DNA of 64,000 nt from Macrocystis pyrifera (GCA_031763025.1 JASSKH010000028.1:6893324-6957323); one strand, 5' to 3'; counted from the stretch's first letter, positions 1-12,059 are shown. Made by a program: numbers and translations. The notes: generated by a model not told the origin, from the letters alone.

Positions 1-278
1 AGCGTGTGCTACGTACGTACGGGTATACCATAGGGGTACGCGTACGTACGTAATCGTAGCACCGTTTTTCTTCAGAGTTTTTTTTCTTCGCTCTTTTCGA
101 AGAAGCTCCATGTATACCTGACCCAAACCTACGCTTTGAGAAATGTGTACCAGGTATGTATATTCAAGGCGCTTCGCTCCGCGGGCGGCCTACGCCGCCC
201 GCTACGCTCGCTCAGGAAGGAAAAGTACATTAAAAAAATATGCGAAGCGGACAGAGGTCCATGATTGAATATTGCTTG
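1..278. other. Intergenic, TACG-rich
   Basis: Short TACG/GTAC tandem stretches near the left edge and a T-rich tract near 64-100. I see no gene. Short TACG runs recur across the window and seem to be a general compositional feature of this genome. Confidence 0.5.
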
Positions 279-1316
279 TTGCAAACTGGCGACTTGATAA
301 TGCCAAGAGTCCCGCCGCCATATGCTTCAGGAGAAAACAGCTCGGACGCCACATATGCTTCGCGTCGCGGGCGGTTTTCTGCTACGCTCGCTCACATGTC
401 GTACATACGTACATACCCCAGGTAGCGTACTTATTTTCTTCTTTCGATATGCTCTGTGTCTGTACTCGTATGTACGAAAGATAAAGCACAGCACGGTACA
501 CAGCAACACAGCAAATACAGTGAAAATGAAACCGAAAATATCTGAAAGAAAAAAAATCCCCGTCTCCTTTCGTATAATAATTTCCTTCCTGATTGGAACA
601 CCTTGCACCAGTCAAAAAAGAAAATGAAAAAATGAAAAAAATCAAAAATCAAACACCAGAGCTTATTCTCTCTCAGCCTCGTACGCCGCCCGCCGCTCTC
701 GCGACCATCTCGCCACCGCTTCAGTCCGGGTAAAGAGTTCCTCCCTCTCTTCCACAGTGAGCCCCGTCGCCCGCCTCGCGTGAAGCCCTGTGCTCACCGT
801 GGACCTCGACGCAAGCTCGACAATGTTGGTGCTCATTCGGGGTACCTCCCTCTTGTGACTTTCAGCCCGGTCGCACAAATAAGCACCGCTTGAATGTTAT
901 CTTAAAATACCGAACGATCCTTAAATACTCGTACGTACTATATCAAACATCACAAATGGAGGCCATACAAAGCCTATTGATGCATCCCTCGTGTCTCGAG
1001 GCACACGCGACGCCGAGGCACGAAAGCGGGGACCGCGCTCCTTGCAACTCCCCCTCTACCCGCCAGCATCCGCTGGCACCCGCGACGGTGCCGGATTCGC
1101 CCGCGCAACCGTGCTCGGAGTACACGCACGCGCACGAAACGAAAGAAGAAAACAGGAAAGAAGGACTGAAAGTACATCGAGAAATGGAGAAAACAAAGAC
1201 CCGCTGGAAGGGTCCGGCAACTAATAAAAAAAGGCGATTTCCAAGTGGGAGCTCTGAGAGGCCAGGGATGTGCCAACCGAGCACGCTCAGAGATCGAGAT
1301 CTAAGTAAGTAGTTCC
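279..1316 (-). repeat. Dispersed repeat family RC, copy 1
   Basis: This ~1.04-kb segment is present in inverted orientation at 55442-56625 and, in part, at 58035-58824. All copies carry the same landmarks in order: the sequence GAGCGTGCTC, a CCTTCTTTCC pyrimidine tract, a CG-rich block, a block encoding the conserved peptide ARRxTGLTVxExE, a T-rich block, and an end block GGCGGGACTCTTGGC. Copies 1 and 3 share an outer edge ending in GTTTGCAAC. The ~45-residue peptide block (minus strand 663-878 here) is open in all three copies, but this could simply reflect DNA conservation. The family could be an LTR, a non-autonomous retroelement or a gene-derived repeat; no terminal TG..CA or target duplication could be fixed. 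Confidence 0.75.
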
Positions 1317-1418
1317 ATGTAGGCTCTCCGTAATCCGAGGAGCAATCCCACGACCGAGGTTTACGACCAACAATGTTCGTATTGTGCAACACGAATGGGA
1401 TATGTGTGTTATATGTAC

Positions 1419-1844
1419 TACCCTGGGCTGGGTAGTCGATCGATATTTTACCCCTATAGCCCAGTATAGGTAACACCTTCACATTTGGCGACGTCGAAAG
1501 GACTACATTTGTGCTCGTGGCCATCGCCTCGACCTGCTCTTCGAGCTATCTCCTCCCTTTAGATGTGAGCTTTCCTCCTTTTTTTTGTTTTGGCATGAGT
1601 CGGGTCGTTGTATTTTAGAGTACTTTGTCTTTCTTCCTTTTTTTTCTTGTCGTCGTCTTTCTGTCTATCAGCGTTCGCGTTCTCCGTTGGGTAGCACCGC
1701 AACGTAACGCAACGCGCGCGCGTTGCGCCCACCTGTAAAGACGAGATCGCTGTAGCGCGCGTCCTGTCGACGACGCCAAATGTGAAGGTGTTACCTACTG
1801 AGCTATAGGGGTAAAAGATCGATCGATTACCCAGCCCAGGGTAA
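1419..1844. repeat. Long imperfect inverted repeat (~80-bp arms)
   Basis: Arm 1419-1500 and arm 1764-1844 are reverse complements with a few mismatches. Shared blocks include ACCCTGGGCTGGGTA, GATCGAT, TACCCCTATAG and CACCTTCACATTTGGCG. The spacer is about 260 bp and holds a CGCGCGCG stretch near 1715. It could be a MITE-like or fold-back element, or two inverted copies of one repeat end. No coding content. Confidence 0.7.
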
Positions 1845-1880
1845 TCCTTATAACATGTGTGTATGTGTGTGCTAATCACA

Positions 1881-2239
1881 TTAAACTGTTATTTCTACCC
1901 GTCGACCTCCAGCACAAACTACCAGTGGCCGTGCCAAATCTTCATCCTTAGAGATACAAGCTCTGTGGTCATAATACTACGACACGGAGACACTACTACT
2001 GTAAATATCTGAAGATTGGTATGCAGTAAGAAGAGTAGACACTGCAATGCCATGTCATCGTACTGGATACAAAAGCGAGGAGCAGGCAGTTCATTAGGGG
2101 CGAGGATGGCGCGCTGTAGCGAGATGAAGGTGCGATTTCGTGGACGATGGTCGGGGGTTTTACCACAATCTCTAGAACACGAAATCGCTGAAACTCGATC
2201 CTATGATCATCGATCTCTTGCCACCGTGACCGCTCAAGT
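1881..2239. other. No recognisable gene
   Basis: Between the inverted repeat and the first recognisable LINE codons. It may include decayed LINE sequence upstream of the reverse transcriptase, but no motif is clear. Confidence 0.4.
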
Positions 2240-3440
2240 GGTCGCTTGGAAATGGACCATTCATGGACGAGATGATGGAGATGCCAACTTGGAAAGCTGT
2301 TGGGCCAGACGGCCTCCCGGTCGAATTCCTAAACATCGACCACCGCGCATTCGCCCAGTGCTTCCACAATATTCTTGTCAACGTTTGGGTAACAGGAGAA
2401 GTACCCCAGTAACGGAAATATGTGATCATCAAGGTCCTTCGCAAAAATAAGGACCGAACTGATTGCACCAACTACACGGGGAATTCGCTTGTTGCCCACG
2501 CAGGCAAAATGTAGTTGAAAATCATGGCGTCCCGCCTTAGCAACTACTACTGCGAGACCGGGGGAATACTCCCGGAGGAACTGTGCGGCTTCCGCCCCGC
2601 ACGATCAACCATCGATATGTAAATATGGTGTTCGTCATGCGCCGGTTGCAAGAGCTCGGACGACAGAGGAAAATCCCCCTGAACATGTGCTTCACCGATC
2701 TGCAGAAGTGTACGACTATGTCGACCAAGAGCTGCTGTGGGAGGTACTCACGCGCTCTGGTGTACCAACCAAGGTGCGTACAATTATCCGCAACTTCCCC
2801 GAAAACATGCGGACTCACGTGCGTACGGATAACGGCGAGCACTCGGAATGGTTTGATGTCGCACAGGGGCTGCGGCAAGGCTGCGTGCAATCACCGTTAC
2901 TGTTCAACGTGTTTTTCGCTGCTGCGTTACACGTCCTACTGGTACGGTTCAGCAAAGACAAAGCCATCGTGAGGGATTTGGTTTAACCGATGATGTTGGA
3001 GTAGTTGGAACAAAGGAGCAGGAGCCGTTGGCATGCGTGCAAAGGGCTGTATGGGGCATGTTGTATGCCGATGATGCAGGAATTGTTTCGAAGTCGGCTG
3101 AAGGATTCGCTAAGCGATGACAGTCATGGTGACTGTCTTCGAAGCAGCAGGACTCACGGTATCAGAATAGAGGACAGAGACAATGCTGCTACGAACACCG
3201 CACCAGACAACCCTCACCCCACCGCTCGTCATCGAAGCAGCCGGCCAGAGGTATAATGAGATGGCCCAGTTCATACACCTAGACGGCATTGTCCACGAAA
3301 ACGCTGACCTCTCGCTGCGGTTCGACGAACGGATCCATCTCATGCGGGCATGCCTCAAACAGTTCGGCCCGGAGTGGTATGATAGGACGACCGCCCAGCT
3401 TAGTCTGAAAGTCCGAATGCTGAAGGCCGAGGTGATTGAT
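2240..3440 (+). mobile_element. LINE (non-LTR) reverse transcriptase fragment L1
   Basis: Remnant of a non-LTR retrotransposon ORF2. Reading downstream there is a WKAVGPDGLPVEF motif (RT block 0/1, from 2290), then [16 protein letters not shown], a [12 protein letters not shown] block, the [17 protein letters not shown] block (2687-2986 frame), the catalytic YADD box at 3064-3075, and the post-RT segment DLSLRFDERIHLMRACLKQF (3183-3436). In-frame stops (2410-2412, 2512-2514) and frame changes between blocks show it is dead. It ends abruptly at about 3436, where the related copy at 50.1-50.8 kb continues, so the 3' part is missing. No endonuclease domain was recognised upstream. Clade not assigned. 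Confidence 0.88.
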
Positions 3441-4439
3441 TGTCGAGGGGTAGAAATAACGATGAACACACACATACGCCAGGCGCCATACACATACATA
3501 CTGTAGGAAAGAGAGAAACATCCGAAGAAACAAAGAAAAACAAAAAGTGTCGTGCCTCCCTCCCAGAAGGAAAATTGCAGACAACACAAAACAAGCAAAA
3601 TAAACCATATCATGCGAAATATTCCTCCGGGGAGGCATCGACAATAACATAAACCGACCTACATTCCTCCCCAGGGTCAAAATGAAAAACAAACCTGCGC
3701 GTTGGAATTTCTGGACGAAACTACGAAAAATGTTTTTTTTTTTTTTTTTCATATTATATAGTGTGTTTTACTTGGCGTTAGTCTTTACCGTCCTTCCCTG
3801 TCTGGGTCTCGAATGTGTCGAGATATTTTTTCGTGGACCCCTGCCACCACATATCTATAAATATATCTTGATTGGTAATTACCGGGTAGTTCCTCTGTCG
3901 AGGAGCTCCGTCCCCGTAACAAACATTTTGGCCCAAAATCGCTAGTAGAATATATACCCCGACCACCTAGTGTATCGTAGCGCGCGTCAATACTACAGAC
4001 CTGTTGCGATGATATTGGCTAGCTTGAGGGTGATGGTGGTCTCTGGGTGGATGCAGCAGCACAGTAGTGGTAGGTAGTCGTAGAGCAGACTACACGTACC
4101 AATTACCAGTTATCGCATACAGACAAGCAGTTATGTACGCGTGATCAGCGCACGTAAAAATAACAGGTACCAGGTATACCAGATACCAGTATTTTCTGCG
4201 GCAAAACGCCCAATTCAGTAGCAATGTTCTGTGTGTATTGTATTTCCGTCTTTTATTGTCCCTCCTCGGGTGCAATATTCCAGTCCAGAGTTATGGAGAC
4301 TGTCTTGAGACCACGGACTTGCGTTGCTGCACAGCTTGGATGACATTACACTAAACGTTTTATGTTTATGTTTGGCGTCAGCGAAAATAAATCGCAACAT
4401 TCCGTTACTACTGTTAATATGTACTTTAAATACTTTCTG
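3441..4439. other. AT-rich non-coding stretch
   Basis: Holds a poly-T run near 3732-3749 and no convincing coding sequence or RNA gene. Open frames here are short and low-complexity. Confidence 0.45.
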
Positions 4440-4960
4440 GATTTCGTGATAACATAGTGTTAGTGTGTTACGATATTAGCGGGCGTTCGCGTAACATTAT
4501 CTTAGTTAGAGTGTTACCTTGATCCCGTATTGAACGCAGAATACATGTCACGGCGTTAGGGTAGGCAGCCCATAGCGAGGAGCACTATGCTAGCGTGTTA
4601 GCGGAATTCCTAGTGGCTGTCGAAACACACGTTGGAGGGATAACATAGTGCATACACGTCAACATTATGTTACCGTGTTAGCGACATAAACCCGTAGCGA
4701 GTAACATTGTGTTAGTGGGCCAGCGGAATTCTTACTTGCTACCGTAATGCAGTTTATTTAGACGGATAACGTACACAGCAATTTCTAACGCTTATATGTT
4801 GTGTACACTATGTTAGTGTGCTAGCGGCATTCCTGGTGGCTATCGCAACACACGTTAGAGGGATAGCGTGTATGGCCGATAAAACGTCCACATTTTGTTG
4901 CCGTATCAGCCTCAGCAGCAGTCCGTATCGAGCAATGCGATGTTAGGATATTAATGGAAG
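4440..4960. repeat. Degenerate tandem repeat, ~225-bp period
   Basis: Blocks resembling ACTATGTTAGTGTGCTAGCGG, then CACACGTTAGAGGGATA, then an ACATTxTGTTxCCGT block, occur from about 4580 and again from about 4805, with further fragments at 4450-4560 and 4690-4740. Divergence is high, so this is an old, decaying array. Confidence 0.6.
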
Positions 4961-6917
4961 TATTGCCCACCACAACATGTGAACGTACCTGGTACATTAT
5001 TACGAGTTGGTGATTAGCGTGTGAAGCTGTTGTGCACGCTCAGACCCGATTGCCGATGACCGAACACCACACGGTCTATAAATTGAGGCAAGCGCGAAGC
5101 CAAGCTCCAATAGAAGAGAAGACGGCGAGATGATGTGGTGGCCCCAAGCCAAAATGTTGATTATGTCCATCAGACAGAGCTCTCGAAGAGCATATTTTTG
5201 CGGAAGAGAGATGAAGAAGAGAAGGAGGAGAGAGAGAGGAGAGAGAAGAGTGAGCTGGGGGGGCTCGTACGGTCGCAGCTCAGAATATGAGGCGTGACCC
5301 CAAAATAAGATCCAAAGGATATCACCCCAAGAATCCATGACGGCCCTCGGCTATTTCCCGGAACATTTCACTGGTATTCCACGGTATTCTATTCGACTGC
5401 ATCTAACAACAGTCCCGTTTCAGTATACGACACATGTACGCATGCAGACACTTCCATGATACTCATGACCAAGCTTAGGGTACTGCACAACCTCTGGTGT
5501 GTACTTGTGCCTGTGTGTACTTAAGTTTCTGTCCTGTCTTACGAGTAGCTATGCTGTGCTATGCCGCTCTCTGCCCTCGATATGGGCACTGTAGCTTTGT
5601 TATTCTACCAGAAAGTACTCGTTACGTGTACGAGTGTACACAAGAGTGTAAGACCTGCAATTGCGTACTGGTACTGAATCGCACCGTTGCACCAGGTAAC
5701 CTTGTGTTACCAAGCAGCGACTAGAAGATACTGACTAGGTGTCATCTCTAATACGACCCATCCATGCGTTGACACATCGAATCGAACCGAAGTTCGAAAT
5801 TCAACTCTGTAACAATGTACTCGGTACTTCTGCGTTACATGCAATACTTTCAAAAATGCACACAACAACGCGATACTTGTTGCGGGAAAATATTCAACAT
5901 ATCATACGCTACTGAGAGCTAACTCATTCTGCTACAATACACGGGGGGTTACACAAAACAAGCGGATGTAAAATATTTTGCTCTGCTACTATACGCGTTT
6001 CTGCATGTCTCAGGCAAGTTTATCTGTTAGTCCACAATAGTACTAGAAATCATCAGACGTCAACTCCATTCCAGTCAGTTAAACGACAAGAGAACGTTAG
6101 ATGTTTGTAGTATAGTCTAAGATGATCGTGAATTTTTTCATCATTCCGCAAAAAGAATAGGAGTGAACAAACTGTCAAGGTTGCTGCCGCTCACGAAACA
6201 AAGGAACACACTGTTGATACTGCCAGCTTAAACCGTAACAAGACATACTGTTTTATAGAGACGCCATCCCTCGTGTGTGCTAATCTCCCGTTTCGACACA
6301 TCCAGGTGGCGGGTTCTCCTTCCATACACCCTTAAGTTCTGGAGAGGACGTAGCCGAACTTGCTATTCAACTACCCAATAAAAAAATAATATTTCGACTT
6401 GGTTACAATCTATCGTTGCTTGGTACTGACGGCGATGTATCGCAATCTTTCACAGCACTGGTAATTCCTGCACTGATGGGAAAACGGACGGGATACGCTA
6501 CCAACCAACGTACGAATAGAACTCCAGTGATCAGTTCATTGACCAAGCAATTGAATGTCTATCCGCCCCGTACCTGCTGAACATGCGATACTCTACAGCT
6601 TCGGTAAGGGAGATAATGCAGCTCATGCTTCCAGTGGCTGCACTTTATTGATGTAGACGCCGGTGGTTGTCCGATGTGCTCAATCCGTTATCCCTTGCAC
6701 AGGATTTGCGGCTCAACTTGTGTTAGAGTTGGAGAGGTAGGTAGCTTCCTTTCCCTCAAGACTGATTGGCATCTCAGCACCGCCTCTACTGTTATTCAAG
6801 CAGTCAGTGCCTGCTTGTTGGTCCCGATGTCGATGGGCTCTCCGTCTAGGAAGAAGAGGAAGCTTGATCTAGGCTTGCGGATGTGCACAAAGACCGAAGT
6901 CGCCAGTGGCTCTTGGT
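4961..6917. other. No recognisable gene (about 2 kb)
   Basis: Contains a purine-rich GA tract (about 5205-5255) and otherwise unique-looking sequence. Small ORFs (such as 5497-5724, 75 codons) have no recognisable motif and fit chance expectation. Confidence 0.45.
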
Positions 6918-7168
6918 GGTCCTGTGTTGATTCCGCAGATCCTGTCCCGGGGGTTGCCCGCGGTTGTCTTTCCGCTATCATGAGCATGTGGACCTCTTCA
7001 GCTGACGGTTGGTTTTTGTGTTCTTTGTCTTGGGCTCGTCTTATGTGGAGGCGTGAGTCAGACACTGATCTCTAGCAGCTGACACGACCCCTGGTGAAGC
7101 AGGCGGTGATGTCTAAGCTGATGCTCCGGTGATGCCAGATGACCACGATCCAGCTGATGATCTGGTGA
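6918..7168. repeat. Duplicated segment D, copy 1
   Basis: About 250 bp matches 57279-57530 in the same orientation, sharing CCGCAGATCCTGTCCCGGG, TTTCCGCTATC, GAGCATGTGGACCTC, CAGCTGACGGTTGGT and CCCCTGGTGAAGCAGGCGG blocks. The two copies lie ~50 kb apart and their flanks differ. Nature unknown; probably part of a dispersed element. Confidence 0.75.
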
Positions 7169-7359
7169 TCCCAAATGTTGTTGATCTAGTGATCCCAGAC
7201 AGTGATGCTTCGATGATCCCAGACGCTGATGCTTCGATGATCTCAGATGCTGATGTTCTGAATATCCCAGAAGCTGATGCTCCGGTGACCCCAGATGTTG
7301 ATGATCTGATGATCCTGGGTGATGCTGCTCCGGGGAGTAGCATCCTAGTGCTTTGTTGA
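7129..7359 (+). repeat. 24-bp minisatellite encoding an acidic octapeptide repeat
   Basis: From about 7150 the sequence runs as ~24-bp units around GATGCTTCGATGATCCCAGAC. In the + frame opening at 7129 they translate to octapeptides such as IPDSDASM, IPDADASM, ISDADVLN, IPEADAPV and TPDVDDLM. The unit length is a multiple of three and the frame stays open for ~76 codons, but no start, splice site or partner domain is evident. It may be a remnant of a repetitive protein-coding segment carried in duplication D. Confidence 0.6.
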
Positions 7360-7624
7360 GGATTTTGATTACCACGTTTTCCTCCTGAGATCTGAAGTGG
7401 GGTGTCTATTGATGTAGGCGAATCCACGCACGTGGCCGGGGGGTTTGCCCCCGATGCCCTCTTGGCGTGCGTGCTGTCGAAGGTCTCCTCAACGCTTGGA
7501 TTGGGTGTCGTACTGGCGATCTCTCGATGCGGTGCATCCGGTGTGACTCCAGCCGAGGTGGAAGAAATGACCCCGGGCGAAGCAGAAGAAACGCCCCCGG
7601 GTTTAATATAAGATGTAGCTCCTG
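7360..7624. other. Between minisatellite and LINE fragment
   Basis: A short + strand open frame (7402-7611) rich in Pro, Glu and Gly, with GVTPAEVEEMTPGEAEETPP near its end. No domain recognised. It could continue the acidic repeat region upstream. Confidence 0.3.
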
Positions 7625-7950
7625 ATGATGATTTCGGCACTCCAGGTTTTTACCATGAACCGTTCGGCTGCTTCGAGAACCCCCCGGTACCACTTCCCGG
7701 CCTTTTTTGCTGTAGTGGGCCACAGCGCGGTCTCCACTCCAAGCGCCAAGGGGGACTGTTCAGTAGATCTTTCGGTGGCTCGGAGCCCCCTAAGGGTTTG
7801 GATTATGAATCTATGCCAAGCACCAGGTCTCGGGTTCTCCCCACCAGCCATCGTCCCGAACATTACCCTACTGGGAAAATGTTCCTTGCTTTGCCGCGCC
7901 ACGGCCTCCCCAAAAAGGAGTCGCCGTTTACGGATGGTCGTTTCGATACC
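7625..7950 (-). mobile_element. LINE 3'-end fragment L3
   Basis: Minus-strand translation matches the C-terminal part of the LINE at 50.1-50.8 kb: shared blocks include LGTIAGGExPxPG (here FGTMAGGENPRPG), KATE/RATERSTEQSP, GVETAL and KWYRGVLEAAERFM. Only the region downstream of the reverse transcriptase is present. It is opposite in orientation to the other two LINE pieces. No poly(A) tail recognised. Confidence 0.85.
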
Positions 7951-8351
7951 AGTATTTGAACACTTCTTTTGTATGCACTCTCTAGCGTACCGGTAGCACC
8001 TGTATAGAGCTTTACGTATAGCTCCAATTCAGCGCCCTTGTCAAATTTTCAACAATTTCTTACTCCGGCATACCATGCTGTGTAGAATACGGAGTACGTG
8101 GTGTAGTAGGGTGCGGGACTCGAGCGTTTAAGGGGCAGGTAGCCCCCCCGATGTCATACTTCGACGGTGAATAGCAGCATGCATGCCAAGTGCATGTCCT
8201 CGACGTGATCGTTCACGCCGCCTCTGGTCCCGGGCACGGAAAAACAGTACTGTACAGAAGACGACGGGGTATTGCGGGCTTGACGAGAGCGTTCAGGGTC
8301 ACAAATCACAGGTCACAAGTCATGCCAAGCACCTCAGTCAGTATCGCCGCC
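7951..8351. other. No recognisable gene
   Basis: Unique-looking sequence between the LINE fragment and repeat RB. Overlapping short ORFs near 8183-8417 are not supported by any motif. Confidence 0.4.
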
Positions 8352-8690
8352 GATTCGGATATCTTGTTGGTCCACCCGTGGCAGGTGGTAGCGCAGGCTC
8401 GCGCTGTTAGTGGTTAAACTACCTGGCTGGCGTTTGGGAACCAAAGAAGACGTTTTATGTTTAAAGTTTCCGCTTATGGGCGAAAAGAAAAATAGGAAAG
8501 GGATAAACGAGAGAGAAACTAAAAACTAAGGGGGTGTGCGCTTGCACGATCGTCCTCGATCAACTCACACCTACGGTTACGTAGACTGCATCCTTCGAGT
8601 CGTTGTACTGAGCGACGTACAACACCGTTCCTTGATGCCATACTGTTACCTGCTCCAACGTCCCGATAATCAACCAAACACCCTCTTCTC
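8352..8690 (+). repeat. Dispersed repeat family RB, copy 1
   Basis: About 340 bp matches 14387-14726 in the same orientation. Shared blocks include ACTACCTGGCTGGCGT, GTGTGCGCTTGCACGA, CCTCGATCAA and CACCGTTCCTTGATGC. Spacing of the two copies is ~6 kb. They could be ends of one old element or two independent copies. Confidence 0.8.
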
Positions 8691-9750
8691 GTAACTTGCT
8701 TGTACGTATGTACGTGATGGTCATTGCCTCCGGAAATAGTGCCGTTCAATGCTTGGAGAAAATTGCCCCTAAAAGTAATCTCGTATTTTGGGCAATCTTG
8801 GCGAAAAGAGGCAATCTCAATCTCCAACTCAATCTCGATGTTTTTTCGCCAAGTTTAAGCGGTTCGGATCTTTTAGACTCGTTTGTTTATTTTGTATAAC
8901 TACAGCACAGGAAACAATATTTGGAAAATGAGCAATAAGAAAGGCAGCCTGATATCTGCAGGGGCATAAAGAAAGTATGACGTTGTTGTACTGCACTTAG
9001 TGTAGAACGCACCCATTCTCAAATGATAAATCCAGCCTAGACCAGGTTTCCAATTTCTTATTAGGTGTCCGGTACTACTGCGTTCCGAGTATTTGGTACC
9101 CGTATTAGTTACGGTACTTGTTACTGGTACCAGCTGATTGGTACGCCTCAAGCGGCTTCGTCTTCTATACTGGCTTCCCATTTCCCGCGCATAAAACATA
9201 ACAATCTCGTTCCAGCAAGGACAGGAGGCCTGTACACACACCTGCATTATTGTGTCGAGAGGCACTAGGCAAAGATCACAGAGCATCGGCCGCTTCAACA
9301 AAAATTGAATGGCCGTCACGAACGACGAAGAGTGTAGGTGTGTGCCGGCGTTAGGCCCGCCATAAAGAAACACCTTGTCTGAGCAAGCCTTCAAGCCTTA
9401 ATTAATGTGACATTATCCTTGGACGATCTTGAGCATAGGCTATTTTATATCAGGTACCTGGCAGGATTTAGTGTAGCACTCGCCGCTGAGCGTGATTTCT
9501 TGATCCAATCTTCTTATCGTCCTCCAAAACGTGAGCCTCATTTTCTTATTAGATTACTTCCTATTCGTAGGCCTAATGCTGTCCAGAAGGCGGCAAATGT
9601 TTGCCCCTTATATCTGTATGTACTTGCCAGCTGGTTGGTGCAGAGTGTAAAGCATGTGGGGATGCGTTTTATAAGGGTTTCCAGTGATGTGGTACCACGT
9701 TGTTTGGGCGGGATGCAAAATATTGAGATTTTATAAAATTATGAAATATG
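8691..9750. other. No recognisable gene (about 1 kb)
   Basis: Two moderate ORFs (8900-9394 minus, 164 codons; 9407-9736 plus, 109 codons) have no recognisable domain. The plus one ends immediately upstream of repeat RA1. Confidence 0.35.
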
Positions 9751-9934
9751 TCAGCTGTGAGTTCGACTGATTAAAATAAGTAGTTGATACTCAACTTTGT
9801 AAGCTGCGTAGTACGTCTCGTCTATATCCCATTTTTACTGAATTTTGCAAGTGTTATAATAAGCCGAACGCGCGTATTCTATATGTAATTCTTGTCAAGG
9901 ATATAGGCCAGTGGCTCCCATGGATGCTGCCCGG
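9751..9934 (+). repeat. Dispersed repeat family RA, copy 1 (full)
   Basis: About 185 bp. Landmarks: GTGAGTTCGACTGATTAAA, TTGATACTCAACTTTG, AAGCTGCGTA, CTCGTCTATAT, CGCGCGTATTCTATATG, CTTGTCAAGGATATA and an end block GGATGCTGCCCGG. Four other copies or part copies lie at 49936-50080 (-), 53820-53945 (+), 60049-60144 (+) and 60753-60883 (-). Short length and scatter suggest a SINE or MITE; the class is not determined. Confidence 0.85.
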
Positions 9935-10110
9935 GTCAACAGGAAAATCTAAATTATCATTCTGCGCACTGATAATATGTAACCCGAACAAGGGAGAGTG
10001 ATATGACGTTGCAACATGTCGAAACCTTTTCATTTTACAAATATTTGTATATTGATTGAGTGTTGTTGAATTTTAGTATGGTATAGTTCTAAATGTGAGA
10101 TTGAAAATTT

Positions 10111-11068
10111 CAGGGCTTTTCGCGGGTCACGGGGCGTTCTAAACGTCACGGGTCAGGTCAGGGAGTGTTCAAATCTCACGGGTTTTCAAATCTCGCGGGT
10201 TGGGTCAGGTTGGGTCAAGAGTTTTTCCAATCTCACGGGTCGGGTCAGGTCGGGTCAAGAACTTTTCAAATCTCACGGGTCGGGTCGGGTCGGGTCAAGA
10301 GGTGATGACAAGCTCACGGGTCGGGTCGGGTCATGACCCGCGAGAAACGGGTCACTCGCGGGTCGGGCCAATGTGACCCGCGAGTTGTTTTCTGCTGACC
10401 CGCGGGTGGGACCCGCGCATCCGGCCCGCGGATTCGACACTTAAAACACTTCCGGATCTCTTACCCAAATGCTTCTCTCGTACAGTACTCAATAATACTC
10501 CTTTGGTATCTTATTCAAACATTAAAACACCGCCAAATCTATATACGCATGCCCGCATCCATCCATGCCCACCGCAGCCAGCCTACACATCACTGCTGGG
10601 TACAAAAATGAATATTAAATTGTTGTTGAAGTGTCGACCCACGGGTCGGATCCGCAGGTCGAACCTACGGGTCAAGATAATGGTCTCGCGGGTCAAGGTG
10701 ACCCGACCCGCATGAAACCCGTGTCTCACGAGCCAATCCGAAAGTGGCGGGTCGGGTCGAGTCGGGTCAGGAGGTTTTGAAATCTCGCGGGTCGGGTCGG
10801 GTCGGGCCGGGTCAGGAGATTTTCAAATCTCACGGGTCGGGTCGGGTCGGATCAAAAAACTGTTTAAATCTCGCGGGTCGGGTCGGGTCGGGTCAAGAGG
10901 CTTTGAAAATCTCGCGGGTCGGGTCGGGTCAAGTTAACACACCTCATAATTTTCGCGGGTCGGGTCGCGTCAGCTATCGACCCGACCCGACCCGTGAGAG
11001 TTGACCTGAATGACCCGACCCAACCCGGCCCGACCCGTGAGGTTTGACCTGACCCGCGAAAAGCCGTG
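10111..11068. mobile_element. hAT-like MITE built of GGGTC repeats (958 bp)
   Basis: The left end CAGGGCTTTTCGCGGGTCA (10111) and the reverse complement of the right end CACGGCTTTTCGCGGGTCA (to 11068) differ at one base. The flanking octamers GAAAATTT (10103-10110) and GAAAAATT (11069-11076) differ at one base and look like an 8-bp target-site duplication, the size typical of hAT transposons. Inside, ~40-bp units of (T)CACGGGTCGGGTCGGGTC run rightward on the left (10140-10420) and are continued and partly inverted on the right (10640-11060). A ~190-bp non-repetitive core sits at 10430-10630. No transposase, so it is non-autonomous. Confidence 0.8.
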
Positions 11069-12059
11069 GAAAAATTGAATGACCAATATTTGATTTTCAA
11101 TCTAGATTGAAAGATCGACTGCGAAAACCGCCAATCCCATCTCGAGATTTTCCGAAAGATTGTAATATTTTCAGGGCATTTCAATCCCAATCTTCATCAC
11201 TGACAGCTGATGTGTGCGATGGTTATAGCACCGCACATGTTGAAGGTGATTGCCCCGCACTACTCGCACGTTTTTCCCTAGTTCCGCCGCATAATTGCTA
11301 CCAGTACCTGACCAGTGCTCGTGGGTGTTAATTCCAAGCAGTACGTTTATCGACCTCATAACGCTGACCGTTGTGCTTCTACTTCTTCTGTCGTACTCCA
11401 TGCTACTGCACGTTGACTAGACAGGGTGACAGGCTGATATGCTGGCTGTAATCGCTACTGAATATTGATCACGACAATATAATGCGTTGTTTACTACCTG
11501 GTATTTCGTAGCACTCCCCCTGAATGGAAGTACACATTTATATTAATAGGGTCGTAAAACAAATCTTATTGTCACTTGAAATCCTGCCCTGGTGTGATCT
11601 CCTAAGGCAAAGCTTGTGCAGTGAAACGTCGTTGCAACCGGTGTTCTTTTTCACTGTTGAGCTTGCTAAGTCAATGAAATAGTGATACCTGAACCTAATT
11701 GTTGTGCGGTGAACTGCTGTTGCAACTGGTGTCTTATTTCGTTGTTGAGCTTATACACTAAATTAAACGCATATTAATGCATTTGTGCACTACTACCAAG
11801 TTACTCTGAAATCATAAACCGTCAGTCGAACATCAGCAATGCCCACTTAAACGTACCAGCTACGTTGTAACGGCTGCCTTTTGAAGACAACTGCAAGGGT
11901 TCACAGTCTACCGTGTGTCGTACTGAACTCTAGAACAGGTGAAACAACTGCTATAATAGTGACAGACACTATATTCGTGTCTTACGGCGTTATGTGTGCC
12001 GTTAACCGCCCCTACGATAATCCTTTAAGCTCCAACAATGATACCGGCCCAACAAGCCC
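11069..12059. other. Mostly unique sequence with an RB-associated fragment
   Basis: The segment 11281-11378 (CCGCATAATTGCTACCA, CATAACGCTGACCGTT) matches 14771-14873, which lies just downstream of RB copy 2. The rest shows no coding signal. Confidence 0.55.

Noticed and set aside
8900-9394. A 164-codon minus ORF
   Set aside because: No recognisable motif, no supporting context, and length within chance expectation for a 64-kb window.
10111-11068. GGGTC repeats as telomeric or centromeric satellite
   Set aside because: Bounded by matched inverted ends and an 8-bp near-duplication, so it is a transposable element. The units also invert inside it.
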